Translations under genes and position numbers: made by a program
Shown: positions 53,210-64,000 of the stretch, one piece after another
Position numbering within the stretch: the first letter of the stretch is position 1
Layout of the letters: every line of letters starts with the position of its first letter
DNA from: Paragordius varius
Lineage: Eukaryota; Nematomorpha
Length of the DNA: 64,000 nt
Direction of reading: 5' to 3'
Assembly (NCBI GenBank): GCA_964247055.1
Contig: OZ176053.1
Coordinates: forward strand, 4,836,001 to 4,900,000
The notes under the pieces: generated by a model
Databases searched by the model: none
What the model saw: only the letters and a program-made list of their open reading frames with translations
Told to the model about the DNA's origin: nothing

Positions 53210-56200
53210 GATCGGAAAAGGAATTCAAAAACGATAAACCATATGATATAATATTTTTAATATTTGTATTTTAGAATACAATTCCATATTTGTTTGGAAG
53301 ATTTTTCTGCTAGATAAAAGATTATTTAAAAGTCTACTCCCTAGCATTGTCAAAACTAAGATTTTTTAAAGAACACTTTTTAAAAGCTATGTTACAGAGG
53401 TCAATGTATATATTGATTAAAAATTTTTTTTAAAATTCCCCGAAAAATTTAGAAACATTGCACCCTCAAACTGCGTAAGAAAATATTATCTGCATATGTC
53501 TTTTAGATAAAAAAATCAGAAGGAAGAGGTTTCATTTATGTTGTTTCCTACTAAATTATGATTTGATTTGCTCGATATATCCAAACAAATAGGCAGTTTT
53601 CTGATAAATGATTTTTTTAATCCCACGTTTTAAAGTTGTATAATATAATTGCTTACTCAGAAACATAATTTATGAAATATATATGTTGAGATAAATTAAG
53701 TCAAGGTTCTAACTAAATAACTTAAAAAGTGTTTAAAGTATTGGGCCAAATTAAAAACATTTTTAGCCTTTTAGGCACATATTTTCTGAAACAATATAGG
53801 CAATCTAGAATTGTACTCATTTCAAATTCCGTCGCTGTTATTTTTACCAATACAAGACGGAAATAAATCTATTATATGGTTGGAAAATTCAAATAATTAT
53901 AGTTATTTCAGATTGCATTATATCAACAAAAATTTAAATTAAAAAATCAGATGTTTAGTATAATCGTGTTTCAGAACTGCTTCAATTTTGAACTCTAGAA
54001 TTACATGTAATAAGCTTTATTATCTAAAAAAACAATGTTCGAATTTCACACCCAAACTACTTTTAAAACAGTAGTTAAATTGCAATTTAAATCTGGGTCC
54101 CAAAAAAAATTCTAATTTTCTCCAGAAGAAAATGTATTAGAGTGTTAATAAATCAAAACCAATCAATGTTTTGTTAAAAATTCCGAGGAATCTTCAACAG
54201 TATCAAATTATTTAAAACACTTTACTTTTCTTTTTTAGACAATTACATTTTGCTAAAAAGTTTGAGATGGGGATATTTTACAAAATCGCGTTTTTCAAAA
54301 ATTTCTTTTTAGTTATGTGCCTAAATGGCAAAACATTTTTAAATTTGGCCCTAATAATTTTAATACTACCTATAAGATATTTAAATTTAATGGCTCTGAA
54401 TTAACTAAACTACCCCAGAAAGTAATGAAGTATTAATTAGTGTTTTGGTAATAGCAGTCCATATCTTGATAAAAGATAATTTTTCTAATGTAAAAATACA
54501 TCAGTCCTATGGTGCAATTGGTTTTGGGTACTAGTCATTTAAATATATTTACATTTGTGTTAACTGTCCATATACACTGCTCACAAAATTGCGGATGGGG
54601 ATATAAAAATTATACTGAATAAATACCTGTGAGATAAATGCAGTGATACTCAAACCACGGCTCAGCTTTTAAACCTGATTTATTCACCAAGTTAATATAA
54701 TCTTGGAATCCATAAATGAAAGTTTGGATTAATTCAAGTATTATAAAAAATTTTATTTTCAATAAACTCCGGTTTGATTCTCCCGTTATTTATTTTATGA
54801 GAAGATTTCTGAATTTCTGATTTATTCATAACATCAATTTGAAAATTTTTATTCAAATTTGCCACACTTTGTTTGCGTTTCTGTATATATTTTCATTCAT
54901 ATTCCATATTCGTATTTTTGCTTGTTTAAATCAATAATTTATTTATTTGGTACAATTAATGATTATTATAATACAATATTGTCTATTTAACATAAATTAA
55001 TTTGAACCTGTTTTGATTATAACATTTATGACAAAAATTTCATTAATATATAATTTAACATTAAACAACGCCTGCAACGGATGGTATCTATTACTTAAAA
55101 AAGAAAATATCCGATAAAAATCGCTCTTTTAATAATCGAAGAAAAATATCTTCTGATATGAAGTTTGAAAAAATCCGCTCTTGTCTTTTTTGTCAAGCAA
55201 ACCCAAATATCCACGAAAATAAGTGCTTAGATGTGTTTCTCTAACGTTTTGACCATTCTCCAATTAATTACGATTTATAAATTTGTGTAGGCTAAATATT
55301 TGGGAGTTTCGTAGTCACCCTGTGATTAAAATATAATTTTAATAGTGTTTGCTTTTATATATAGTTTGTATAATAATGTTTTGCTTTTTGTATATAGTTT
55401 ATCGTATATTTTGGTGATATTTTTGAATAGTTCGCTTTCACCAAAAATTTTTTAGTATCATGTGTCTAAATGCGATTTTCAGATATGGACATTTACCACA
55501 AACGTTGTATAAACTTTTTTATCACTCGTAAGGCCCAATACCAAAAGCACCATGAAAATCCTAGTATATTTTTATATCGGCAGGATTTTCCATATAATCA
55601 TATAGGTTTTCCGAAAATTATCTTTATTTTTTATTTTTAGTCCCATGGAAAAATTTCAAAAAGTTATTTTTGATGAACTTAGTTTTTAGGCAAATTTTAT
55701 TTTACGGGTGATTCTTTTTCATTAATATATACAACACTATTATCTTATATACAGGCTTTTTATAAGTGCTATGTTTTTATCTAAAAATGTTTATTGAAAT
55801 TTAAATCAAATGCCTATATATTTTTCAGATTAATCCTGAACTTTTGCCATTAACCCTAAAAATAAATTGTTTCTTGACTAATTTAACTCATCATTATTAG
55901 GGATTAGAAATATTAAAGGGTAAATTTGAGTTTCAAGAGTGGGGTTATATATTTTAAATCGTTCTTAAAAAATATAGGAACTTTTAAAAATCCACCTTGG
56001 GGAAATAATTTTAATAATAATTATTTTTTCTTAAATCTTGCAAAAGATAAATAACCTAAATCACTGCGTAAATTATATTTTTGCCAATCTTTAATAAAAA
56101 TATTTTTGGTATGAATGATATGACTCATTAATTTTTGACAAACCAATGTTGGAAGATATTATAAACATATATATATAAGACAATAGTTATCATATCATTT

Positions 56201-56355
56201 ATTTTTAAATGGCAATATAATCATAAATTAATATATAGCATATATAACTTATCTAGATTCAAAGTTGCGATAAATTTGTATAAAACTTGTATTTCCCAAT
56301 TTTTTTTGCAATGTTAATTTTTTTATCATATAATTGAAAAGATCCATGGATATTT
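53210..56355. other. 3.1-kb gene-free interval upstream of RPS23
   Basis: AT-rich DNA with no exon recognised on either strand. Bases 53750-53850 and 54290-54350 look like imperfect inverted copies (GGGCCAAATTAAAAACATTT, and AAATTTGGCCCTAATAATTT), suggesting a small ~600-bp foldback element. Bases 55370-55580 resemble 47390-47580. RPS23 promoter at the left edge. Confidence 0.45.
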
Positions 56356-57063
56356 TTATGAAGTAATGTTAAGCATATTTTTCAAGTCTGTTTCGTTAGC
56401 ATTGGCCAAGGATTCGATGAAGGAAGGAGAGTTTGTTTCATAACTTGAACCCGATCCTGAGCCCGATTCGTCTGTTTTACATTAAAATAACCATATATTG
56501 GTAAAATATGCTAAAATCAGTATCAATCCTGATGGTTTTAATTAATTAAAAAACATTAAAAAACAATGCAATAACAATATCAATAATGGTTCTGCACATT
56601 ATAGCAATATGAAAAAAATAAAATTACTTCCAGATCCCGATGTACTACCAGAGGATGATCCACTTTCATTGCCTGTTGGGACATCCTTGAAATCAAAAAA
56701 TTTTTCCTCATAATCTACCACTATGGGCTGGCTAGTGTTTTCTAAAATGTATTTTATATTCAATTAATTCAAATATTTAAGCTGTTCAGGTTTAATTTAA
56801 ACAACTGTAATTTCCAATTTTTTAGCAGCAAATTAAGAAATACCGTCAATAGCAGCCGCTTGATTTATCGTTTGTAATGGCTGTTGATGTTCTTCAACGT
56901 CTGTTAAACTGCCCTCCTTGTTGTAAACTTCTTTTTCCTCAAAGGAATAATCGACCCATTGAAGTTGGCTGTCATCATCATCAAAATATTCGGCTGGTTC
57001 AAAGGAATCTCCGAATACTGTCACGATAAAAGCGAAAATGAGACAAATCGTGTTGAGTTTCAT
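56356..57063 (-). CDS. Small secreted acidic Ser-Gly protein, possible proteoglycan core (149 aa)
   Basis: Exons 56844-57063, 56628-56741 and 56356-56471 total 450 nt and join in phase. The first 18 residues (MKLNTICLIFAFIVTVFG) are a signal peptide. The mature protein is acidic, opening with EPAEYFDDDD, a plausible tyrosine-sulfation site. The third quarter is a Ser-Gly tract (GSSSGSTSGSGNESGSGSGS) whose Ser-Gly pairs follow acidic residues, as at glycosaminoglycan attachment sites of serglycin- and syndecan-like cores. An N-glycosylation sequon (NET) follows. No transmembrane segment after the tract, so secreted, not a syndecan. No cysteines in the mature chain. Not assigned to a named family. 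The proteoglycan role is inference from composition. Confidence 0.75.
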
Positions 57064-57986
57064 AGTTGATTTATTGTATGGATGATAAAGTGAAAGATAA
57101 TAGATTTATGAAAAGGACAAAAATAAATTTTATTTGATTGCTTAGGAGGATGGGGTAAAGCCAAGGTTAAAAGGCTTAAATTGAAGACGACTAATAAAAA
57201 GATGAACACTAATATGGGTAGGGAGAGAGAGAGGGAGAGAGTAAATATTTTTAAATACAAAATGGTTTTAGTCGGCCGATGATACAATATTTTTACCAAC
57301 AAACACCGCGAAATTGGGACAAGGGTAAACACAAGCTCGTTACATTTAATAATAGATATAATGTTCGTTTTAGCAATTTGATTATTCCAATTACTTTCCC
57401 ACATATATATTATTTTTGGGGGAGAACTATAGGTAAGGCTAAATTTGATATGGATGTTTGGGGTTAAAATTGTTTTTTTTTTCAAACATATTTTCCCAAA
57501 GTAAATGATGAATAACCGCTTGTAGATACAAGGTCATTTATTCGCACCAGTCATTTAAATATATTATTAAATAGGTTGGGGTTATATATTTATAAATTTA
57601 ATGAAATGCGTTGTCATATAAACCAAAAATTGTAATTTATACAATGTACAAACGTGCCAGGCTTACAATATACTAAATTATAAAATTAACGAATTTGATA
57701 TGAGTAACATTATAAATTAACTAAAAAGTATGCTTTATAATGCCGAATCATACCGAACTTCAGAAAATTGTAGTGTTAAAATGCTGTATATCATTTTTAA
57801 CCAGAGTTTTGTTATACACCAGGACGAACGATAGATAGAATTTGTTCTTTATACTTTTGCGTCAACCACTAAATAAACCCATGAATGCATTCTGACCGTG
57901 ACTTAATCCCGTTAAAAAATACCATTCAAAAAAATTTGAACTTATGGCTTACGATATTTTAAATATAGAGTAATGGCATAAATTTA
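57064..57986. other. Upstream region of the Ser-Gly gene
   Basis: Contains a GA-rich run (GGGAGAGAGAGAGGGAGAGA, about 57221-57241). Open frames here look accidental. Promoter of the Ser-Gly gene expected in the first few hundred bases; no element identified. Confidence 0.45.
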
Positions 57987-58446
57987 ATATACCATTTGCA
58001 CTTCAAGAGTGTCCTTGAACACTTCAAGTTGGCCCTTCAACATTTTAAGTTGGTCCTTGAATTTAAGTTGGTCCTTGAACACTTCAAGTTGGTCCTTGAT
58101 CACTTCGGGTCCTTAAGATTTTTAAATATTGATTTAACCATAATTATTGTATATATTTTTTTTATTTTATTATTTTTTAACCTAATTTCCTTTATTAAAT
58201 ATATATGTTTCTCATTTAAAATATATTTTTTAATTAGGAAATATCCAAAATAATTTTAAAAAATCAAAAAAAGATATACTGTTTTTCAATTATTAATAAT
58301 TGATATTGATTTGAAATTATGTTAAATAATTGAAAATAGGTCAAAAACGATAAAATAGATGAATGATTTACGATTTGATTGATAAAAGTTTAAAACAAAA
58401 CCAACTCGAAGTGTTCAAGGACCAACTTGAAATGCAAATGGTATAT
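57987..58446. mobile_element. ACCATTTGC-ended MITE, copy 2
   Basis: Ends ATATACCATTTGCACTTCAA and, in reverse, ATATACCATTTGCATTTCAA, near-perfect inverted repeats. The left side has four to five tandem copies of a ~20-bp motif CTTGAACACTTCAAGTTGGT; the right side has inverted copies (TCAAGGACCAACTTGAAAT). No coding sequence. Possible TA target site. Confidence 0.85.
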
Positions 58447-58747
58447 CCCAAATTGACATAAAATATAAGACTGTGTTTTAATTGGTTGAAATCAAAATTT
58501 AATTAGTTAGCATGAATGTTGACATTTATGGTATTAATTGAGTGATTATTAAGTATATCGAGTGTCGGATAAAAAAATTACGTATAAGTCGATATGAGAT
58601 AATGTAAGTTTACATATGTTTATTTATGTGAAAAAATTGTACATATATATAAATTTACAAAGACGGAACGCAAAAACTAAAAGACAATTGAAATGACAGT
58701 CATACTTTTTTAAACTTACTTTTATGATAACAATTATGTTGTATATG

Positions 58748-59030
58748 AGGGCGGGCAGCATGTGGCCCTCCGAGACTCTTTGTACCGGCCTCTAAAAAGT
58801 TGAAAATCCACAATTTGCAAAAATATGTTTACAAAATATTAGTAAAATCAATAATAAGTCTTTTTAATTGGTAACAAACTAGAAATAATTGTTTGATTGT
58901 GTTTACATTTTATATTCGTATGTTTAAAATCTAATAAATTAATTATGAATGCCCATATATATTCTAAATGCGGTTCTCCATTTTTTTTAGTTCAATATGG
59001 CCTGCGAAGCCATTTTGGTGGGACACCCCT
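58748..59030. mobile_element. hAT-type MITE, copy 3
   Basis: Matches copies at 21517 and 40729: GGCAGCATGTGGCCCTCCGA on the left, GAATGCCCATATATATTC inside, and GTGGGACACCCCTG at the right. The left terminal repeat is degraded. No coding capacity. Confidence 0.65.
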
Positions 59031-59936
59031 GATTTATATAATTGAATTTGTTACCAATTTCCAGTGGGGTAACTAGTGGGGGGAAAGGGGGGCTGATACA
59101 CCGGGTGCCATAGTTGGAGGGGCGCCGGATTTAAAATTTGTAATTTTGTTTCAAAAAAAATAGGTGTTTAAAAGTTATCTTTTAAATAATAAATACAAAA
59201 TGACCTATTTATGAGTGGTCATGACCATGGTTATAAAAAATACAAGGGGTTGTTTGGAGGGGGAGGGGGCGCTATCACGGATTCCCGCACTGGGCGCCAG
59301 AAATGTAAGCTACGCATCTGCCAATTTGCATCTTTATATTTTGCCACCCCAAACGATAAAATACATTTAAGATTAACGTTTAAAAAAGTATGGTTGTATG
59401 TTTTAAAATAAATTTCCAATAGTTTTAATGTTTTGCCTTTATAATTTTATTTTTTACCATATTTTTATAAAGATAAGCTAAATAGGATATAAATATAAAA
59501 ATATCAAGGTGTAAAAATTTGTATACATAAGAGCCTTGTTTTTAAAAAAACCGGCTTCAAAGCGATCATAGAAATTAGGGATCGGTCTTTTCTTCAGGTA
59601 TCATATTTTATGGGTGTTTCAATTTAAAAAATAACTGTGTTAAAGCGGTTTTCGTAAAAATGAATTATGTGGTTAAGCCTTGAGCAGTGGTAACCTTGGT
59701 GGTAAAACCAAGAAACGGCACCTGGCTCTATAAAAATATATATCTTTCACATTCCTGAATCGAAAATTAAACAATTTTATTTTTAGCCTATTTATATCCA
59801 TATTATTATCATTTTTAATACATAATATAGCTCTTCATTTCATCTATTTATACCTACAGTTTTGCTAAAATGTATTATACAAAATTAAGTTAAATCCTTT
59901 ACTCTTAGTTAAATTGTAAATTTATCATATTTGCAA
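59031..59936. repeat. Decayed hAT-like 5' fragment and related repeat sequence
   Basis: CAGTGGGGTAACTAGTGGGG at 59063 and GGGGCGCCGGATTTAAAAT at 59119 match the left end of the 22413-25103 family. GAGTGGTCATGACCATGGTT at 59214 matches the other DNA element (29364-30014). Bases 59520-59740 have GGCACCTGGCTC and CCGGCTTC words like 49270. A mosaic of fragments, nothing coding. Confidence 0.55.
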
Positions 59937-60432
59937 ATATACCATTTGAACTTTAAAAGTATCCTAGAACACTCTGAACACTTTAGGTTGGTCCTTAAAC
60001 TATTATTTTTTTGAATTTTATCAATTAAACTGTGTATGATTAATCTATTTTATCATATTTAACCTATTCTCTTGATTTGACCAAACCTTTATATCAAAAT
60101 CAACTTTTGAACATTGAGAAACCAGATATCTTTTTTATGTTCTTAAAAAATATATTGATAAAAAGATTTTAACGTGTAATTAAAAAAAAACAAGTTTTTT
60201 GTGTTATTAATTACAATTTTTGTTGAAAACATTTAAAAGTATCTTATTGTTGGATTGAATTTTGAGTAGTCATATAATAAATCAAGAAGATTAGGTTACA
60301 ATAAAACAAATAAACACATGCAAAATTTATCGTTAAATTCAAATTTAAAATTTTAAGGACCAACTTAAAGTGTTCCAACTTAAATGTTCAAGGATCAACT
60401 TGAAGTGTTTAAGGAACTTGAAAATTGTATAA
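59937..60432. mobile_element. ACCATTTGC-ended MITE, copy 3 (diverged)
   Basis: Left end ATACCATTTGAACTTTAAAA with GAACACTTTAGGTTGGTCCT. The right side has AAGGACCAACTTAAAGTGTT and CAAGGATCAACTTGAAGTGT, then AATTGTAT. AT-rich interior as in the other copies. No coding sequence. Confidence 0.75.
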
Positions 60433-61143
60433 TAAAAAAGGTAAAAGCACAAAATCTATTCATTTTTTACATATTAAAGATTTACTTAAGTTTATTTTTG
60501 CATTTTTTACAGTTATTTTCTAATCATCAATGATAATATCGATAAAAGGGCAAAGGCCAAGATTACGAGATAATAAATTTGAAATAAATTTATAAGTTGT
60601 AAAAACATTATAAATGTCACTAGAATATTTATAAAATTAAATCTGAAGATTTTTAACATGATGTAAACGTTTTAAATTAAATAGTATAAAAACACTTTTT
60701 TACATAACACGGTACGGCCAAAATAAAATAACTCATAGCATTTTTATTTTGATATTCAGTCCCCTTTTTAATTATTAAAATAAATTGAATGCAAACTGAT
60801 AATACTTTTTAAATCTAGCAAAAATTATTTATACCGTTATCAGAAGCAATATGGTATAAACTATATAATAATGCAAACATATACATTTACGTAAGCAATG
60901 GCACAACTTGTATAATAGTTTTTCTTTTTTGTTATATTATTCAAGCATTTCTAAAAATAAATTTTTAAACGCAAAGAACAAAATTAATATATTTAATTGA
61001 GTTTAAAAAGAGTTCAGGCTGCCTTAGAATCCAAGGATTAAATCCCATTTATATTTAACCAAAAAAGTTACATTTTTATTAAAACAAATATTTATTTGAT
61101 TTATTTTTATTGCATGGAATAAGTAAAACGCAAAGTCTAACTA
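60433..61143. other. Intergenic interval 3' of the chitin-binding-like gene
   Basis: AT-rich. Contains minus-strand AATAAA hexamers around 61080-61115 suitable for that gene's poly(A) signal. No other feature seen. Confidence 0.45.
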
Positions 61144-63704
61144 TCAAAGTTCGGTAGATTTTTTTGGTTGATTAACAATTTGGCTTGTACAGGTGGTGGA
61201 ATCGACTGCGCTAGATGCCACACAACCAAATATATCATTGGCAAATAACATGTTGTTCACGCAATAGCCTTCAACAAACACCCCACCAAAACATCTTCGA
61301 AACTGTTTACAACCGGTTCCAATTTTAGCTAAATTATGTATAATAGAAAAAAATGAGTTTGTTTTGATTAACCAATGATCGTGATAGTAACAATTGTTAA
61401 AGTATGCGCTATAGTCTAAATTTTTTGGCTAATCGACATAGTATTACCTATAACTATAAATAATTGCCCGCCCGCCTTTTTTTAGTAATAACCGCTTTGC
61501 AGCAACATGAAAATCCTGATATTATGGATTGTTTGTGATAACTAATTTATTGGCTTACGAAACATTGTAATATGCCGACAAATTTTAGGCCGAAACTTTC
61601 ATCTTTAATTATAGTGATGGGACTAAAAAATTACTAAAAAACGGCTAATAATATCATCTTCCTAAAAAATTCAAATATAGCCCCATGGAAACCCACATGG
61701 CGAACTTCTGACGGACAAAAACAAAGTCGCTTAAGTATGTGAAAAATATCATAGTATGGATCTAATGCAAATAATATACTGACAAACACCAAAATCCCGG
61801 CTACCTCCAATTCTTAACGAAGAAATAGAATGGACAAGAATTTCTTATTAACAAAGCGGAATACATAACATACCCAGGAAACTATTCAGCATATACCTTT
61901 CAAAATCAATCTCTATTTAAAAAAATTTCAACCATGAAAGTTTCCAATAAATGACTGGTTAAAATTAATGGTGATACCTATCTATAAAAAAGGTTATCCT
62001 AAAAATTTGCAAAAATACCACAATATCACTAATTAATGAAGCCGTAAATGTTTTTAAAAAAATATTCCAGGGCGATTGCAATATATGAGCCAGAACTATC
62101 TTTCAAAGCGGATTCTGGGGAAAATAGTCGTTAGCAACCTTAGATGGATAACGTTAAAAAATGGGACTAGTAAATTAAATTTCATCTTTGTTTTGCAAAC
62201 TTTTCCAAAGCTTATGACTCTGTGGGAAACAATACATTATACTTTTTAGCTGATGCAGTTTTTTGTCAGGTTTCCTTCAACCCATATACTTGGCCTTATT
62301 AGTAGCCAAGCCCCACGAGCCATACCCTAGTCCGAATGAAGAGCGGTCTGTGGCACTGCATATTATATCCGTTGCTATTTAGTGTTTGTGTATATAGAAA
62401 GCATTTTCCTCACTGTTGATTCAAATGGAGTCCAAACGAATTTTTTTAATAACTAACTTAATCCGCACCAATACAATTGTTTATCTTTAAATAAACAAAA
62501 CTGTTGTAAATACTGGGACCCCTTACGATACACTTTTTAAAACAAAGCACATTATGAGAGAGATCATGCTGATTAACATGTATTTTCCTAATTTTTAATC
62601 GTAGTAGTTTGTATGTTTATAATCATTTTAAGTTGAGTGGACCTCTCCACAAACTATTCGTGAATGTGTGGGGACCTCATTTAAATTAAATCATTTTTAT
62701 GTTCCAAATAAATCTAAAGAATAATATTTAATTTTATATATTTTTTCTCAAAAAGGATGATGCGCATATCATATATTTTCCCATAAATGGAATCATGGGA
62801 AGTGGGAGAGTAGGAGTCTACTGAACTACAAAAAGCAAACAAGGGTTTTGCTTTAATCCAAAGGTCATCAATTTAATTAAAACATTTGATAAAAAGTAGA
62901 TGTTAATTTTTGTGTTTAGACCAAGGACACTGAATATTAAAACTAACCTTCTATAAAGTCATCGTATTTATCACAAACTTTATGGCATATTCCTTGAGTT
63001 ACACATCTTTGTTGTGTGTTATCAAAAAAGGTATTCTGTGGACAATCAATTATTGAGTTTTGACCCTTTGCTTTGCAAATTATATACCTTTATTTATGTA
63101 ATGATATAATAAAATTTGTATTTGATTGGGCTAAGTTTGAATATTGAATATATATGATTATATAAACTGTTAATTAATCATGCATTAATTACTTGGAGTC
63201 GGGCATGAAAGAAATAATTAACTATCCTGAATATTATTAAAAAGACCCAATATCAATTATTTCAGCTGAGGAAGATATACGTTCATGGTATAATGTAATG
63301 TTTTTCCCAACTGTTTCATTGAGATGTGGGAGAGACACCATTTGATCCATATAATGTTGGTCAGGGACAATATTTCCGCTTGCTCTAGCTAGAGCATCCT
63401 TTATTGCAGGTTGTAAAGGGAGGGATCGATCACTATACAACAAATTGTGCGATTCAATTAGAGAGTCTCCAGACTGAGTATTTCCTTGATAATCGATTAA
63501 ACAAGCGCTCCTTTTAGCATTATTCATAAGACTGGCTTGTTGCGCGAAACCCGACAATGTGAGCACATAATTATCGCGCTTGTTGACATTATTCTCATTC
63601 GCCATTCTATTACTTGTTTGTAAATCGGGAACCAAGTGTGATGTGGATATTGGGCACACAAAATATCCCAATATTGCATAAACGCAAAGCATCGGAAGAA
63701 TCAT
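61144..63704 (-). CDS. Secreted cysteine-rich protein with chitin-binding (peritrophin-A-like) modules, 260 aa
   Basis: Exons 63247-63704, 62948-63087 and 61144-61328 total 783 nt and close in frame. Residues 1-22 (MILPMLCVYAILGYFVCPIS) form a signal peptide. Residues ~25-150 are polar with no cysteine cluster except a single Cys near 68. The C-terminal part has CKAKGQNSIIDCPQNTFFD then NTQQRCVTQG, and CKQFRRCFGGVFVEGYCVNN then MLFANDIFGCV. Both follow the spacing of chitin-binding type-2 domains (C...G....C...C..G..F....C). The first domain may be incomplete, and Cys pairing cannot be judged here. Such proteins line cuticle or gut matrix in arthropods. The exon 1 donor (GG|GTCTTT) is the weakest splice call, but phase and sequence support it. 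Intron 2 holds a LINE fragment. Confidence 0.72.
61800..62470 (+). mobile_element. LINE reverse-transcriptase fragment in the chitin-binding-like gene's intron
   Basis: Broken frames read ISLINEAVNVFKKIFQ, then GLVN.ISSLFCKLFQSL.LCG and PYPSPNEERSVALH, resembling reverse-transcriptase blocks of the LINE at 10620-11230 ([32 protein letters not shown]). Many stops; a fossil fragment. Antisense to the host gene. Confidence 0.55.
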
Positions 63705-64000
63705 GTTAAAAATTTAGTGAATCTGTCTATAATTCGTTTAAACAAAAATGTTAAATTTTATATACAATCGATTTTGGTAAAAAACGTGTAATGCTAGGTA
63801 AGCAATATTATCATCTTACATCAAATATTTTTTACACCTAAACGTCTAAATAAACAATGATGTAATAATTCTAGTAATACATATTTAGGCGTATTACGTC
63901 TATAAACTTATTTTTCTTCGTTCGGCTAAGAATAATATTTGTTTAATACCGTGTATAACCTTGAAAATATTTTTCCGATACCGTTTCTGATTTATAAAAG
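63705..64000. promoter_or_regulatory. Upstream region of the chitin-binding-like gene
   Basis: Should contain its promoter and 5' UTR. No convincing TATA box or other element among many AT-rich words, and no exon of another gene before the window ends. Confidence 0.35.

Noticed and set aside
57060-57485. Open frame of 141 codons on the minus strand upstream of the Ser-Gly gene
   Set aside because: Low-complexity Leu/Ser/Thr sequence partly from a GA repeat read in reverse, and no homology. More likely promoter or 5' UTR DNA of the neighbouring gene.
59211-59419. Paired sense and antisense frames near 59300
   Set aside because: Both lie in a mosaic of hAT fragments; glycine/proline runs come from poly-G.
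63205-63248. A 20-nt intron and extra 34-nt exon after exon 1 of the chitin-binding-like gene
   Set aside because: Possible GT-AG pairing exists, but the following exon would then be out of frame; joining exon 1 directly to 63087 keeps the frame.

Overview
This is AT-rich animal nuclear DNA. The genes are split by GT-AG introns, the gaps are crowded with transposon fossils, and several proteins are unmistakably metazoan (CSTF1, DCAF6, MRPL9, DTYMK, YOD1, PFKFB, RPS23). A secreted protein with chitin-binding-type cysteine modules and the very AT-rich, transposon-laden gaps fit an arthropod; a parasitic copepod is my guess, not something the sequence proves. The gene models below were built by hand: exons were joined only where splice sites, reading phase and family similarity all agreed, and every complete model closes exactly in frame.

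Layout. 1-1569 (+): 3' exons of CSTF1 (cleavage stimulation factor 50 kDa), tail to tail with 1786-14559 (-): a complete ten-exon DCAF6-type WD40 gene (727 aa). One DCAF6 intron holds a whole intronless GPCR gene (4566-6407, -) and the next holds a LINE whose 5' part is inverted. 15083-18227 (+): MRPL9, head to head with DCAF6, with a dead hAT transposon in an intron. 18264-18979 (-): thymidylate kinase, tail to tail with MRPL9, sharing a palindromic poly(A) signal. 18980-31870: gene-poor, a pile of transposons (nested hAT-type element, a 1.2 kb foldback element, MITEs, a degenerate ~300 bp tandem array, a broken Gypsy retroelement). 31872-34907 (-): YOD1/OTU1 deubiquitinase, and only 104 bp away 35012-39835 (+): the bifunctional fructose-2,6-bisphosphate enzyme PFKFB. 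39836-44840: repeats. 44841-46785 (-): an unrecognised 580-aa protein with about nine 36-aa repeats and two possible PP1-docking motifs. 46786-52517: repeats. 52518-53209 (-): RPS23. 53210-56355: no gene seen. 56356-57063 (-): small secreted acidic Ser-Gly protein, probably a proteoglycan core. 57064-61143: MITEs and hAT-type repeats. 61144-63704 (-): secreted cysteine-rich, chitin-binding-like protein.

The most striking feature is intron size. Eleven of about 41 introns are only 22-26 nt long, placed exactly where removal restores conserved protein sequence in DCAF6, MRPL9, DTYMK, PFKFB and RPS23. All four introns of thymidylate kinase are this short. Introns this small are far below the usual animal minimum, and in the same genes they sit beside introns of 1-5 kb that contain transposons and a nested gene. 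Apart from sharing promoters and 3' ends, the genes are ordinary housekeeping neighbours with no shared pathway.
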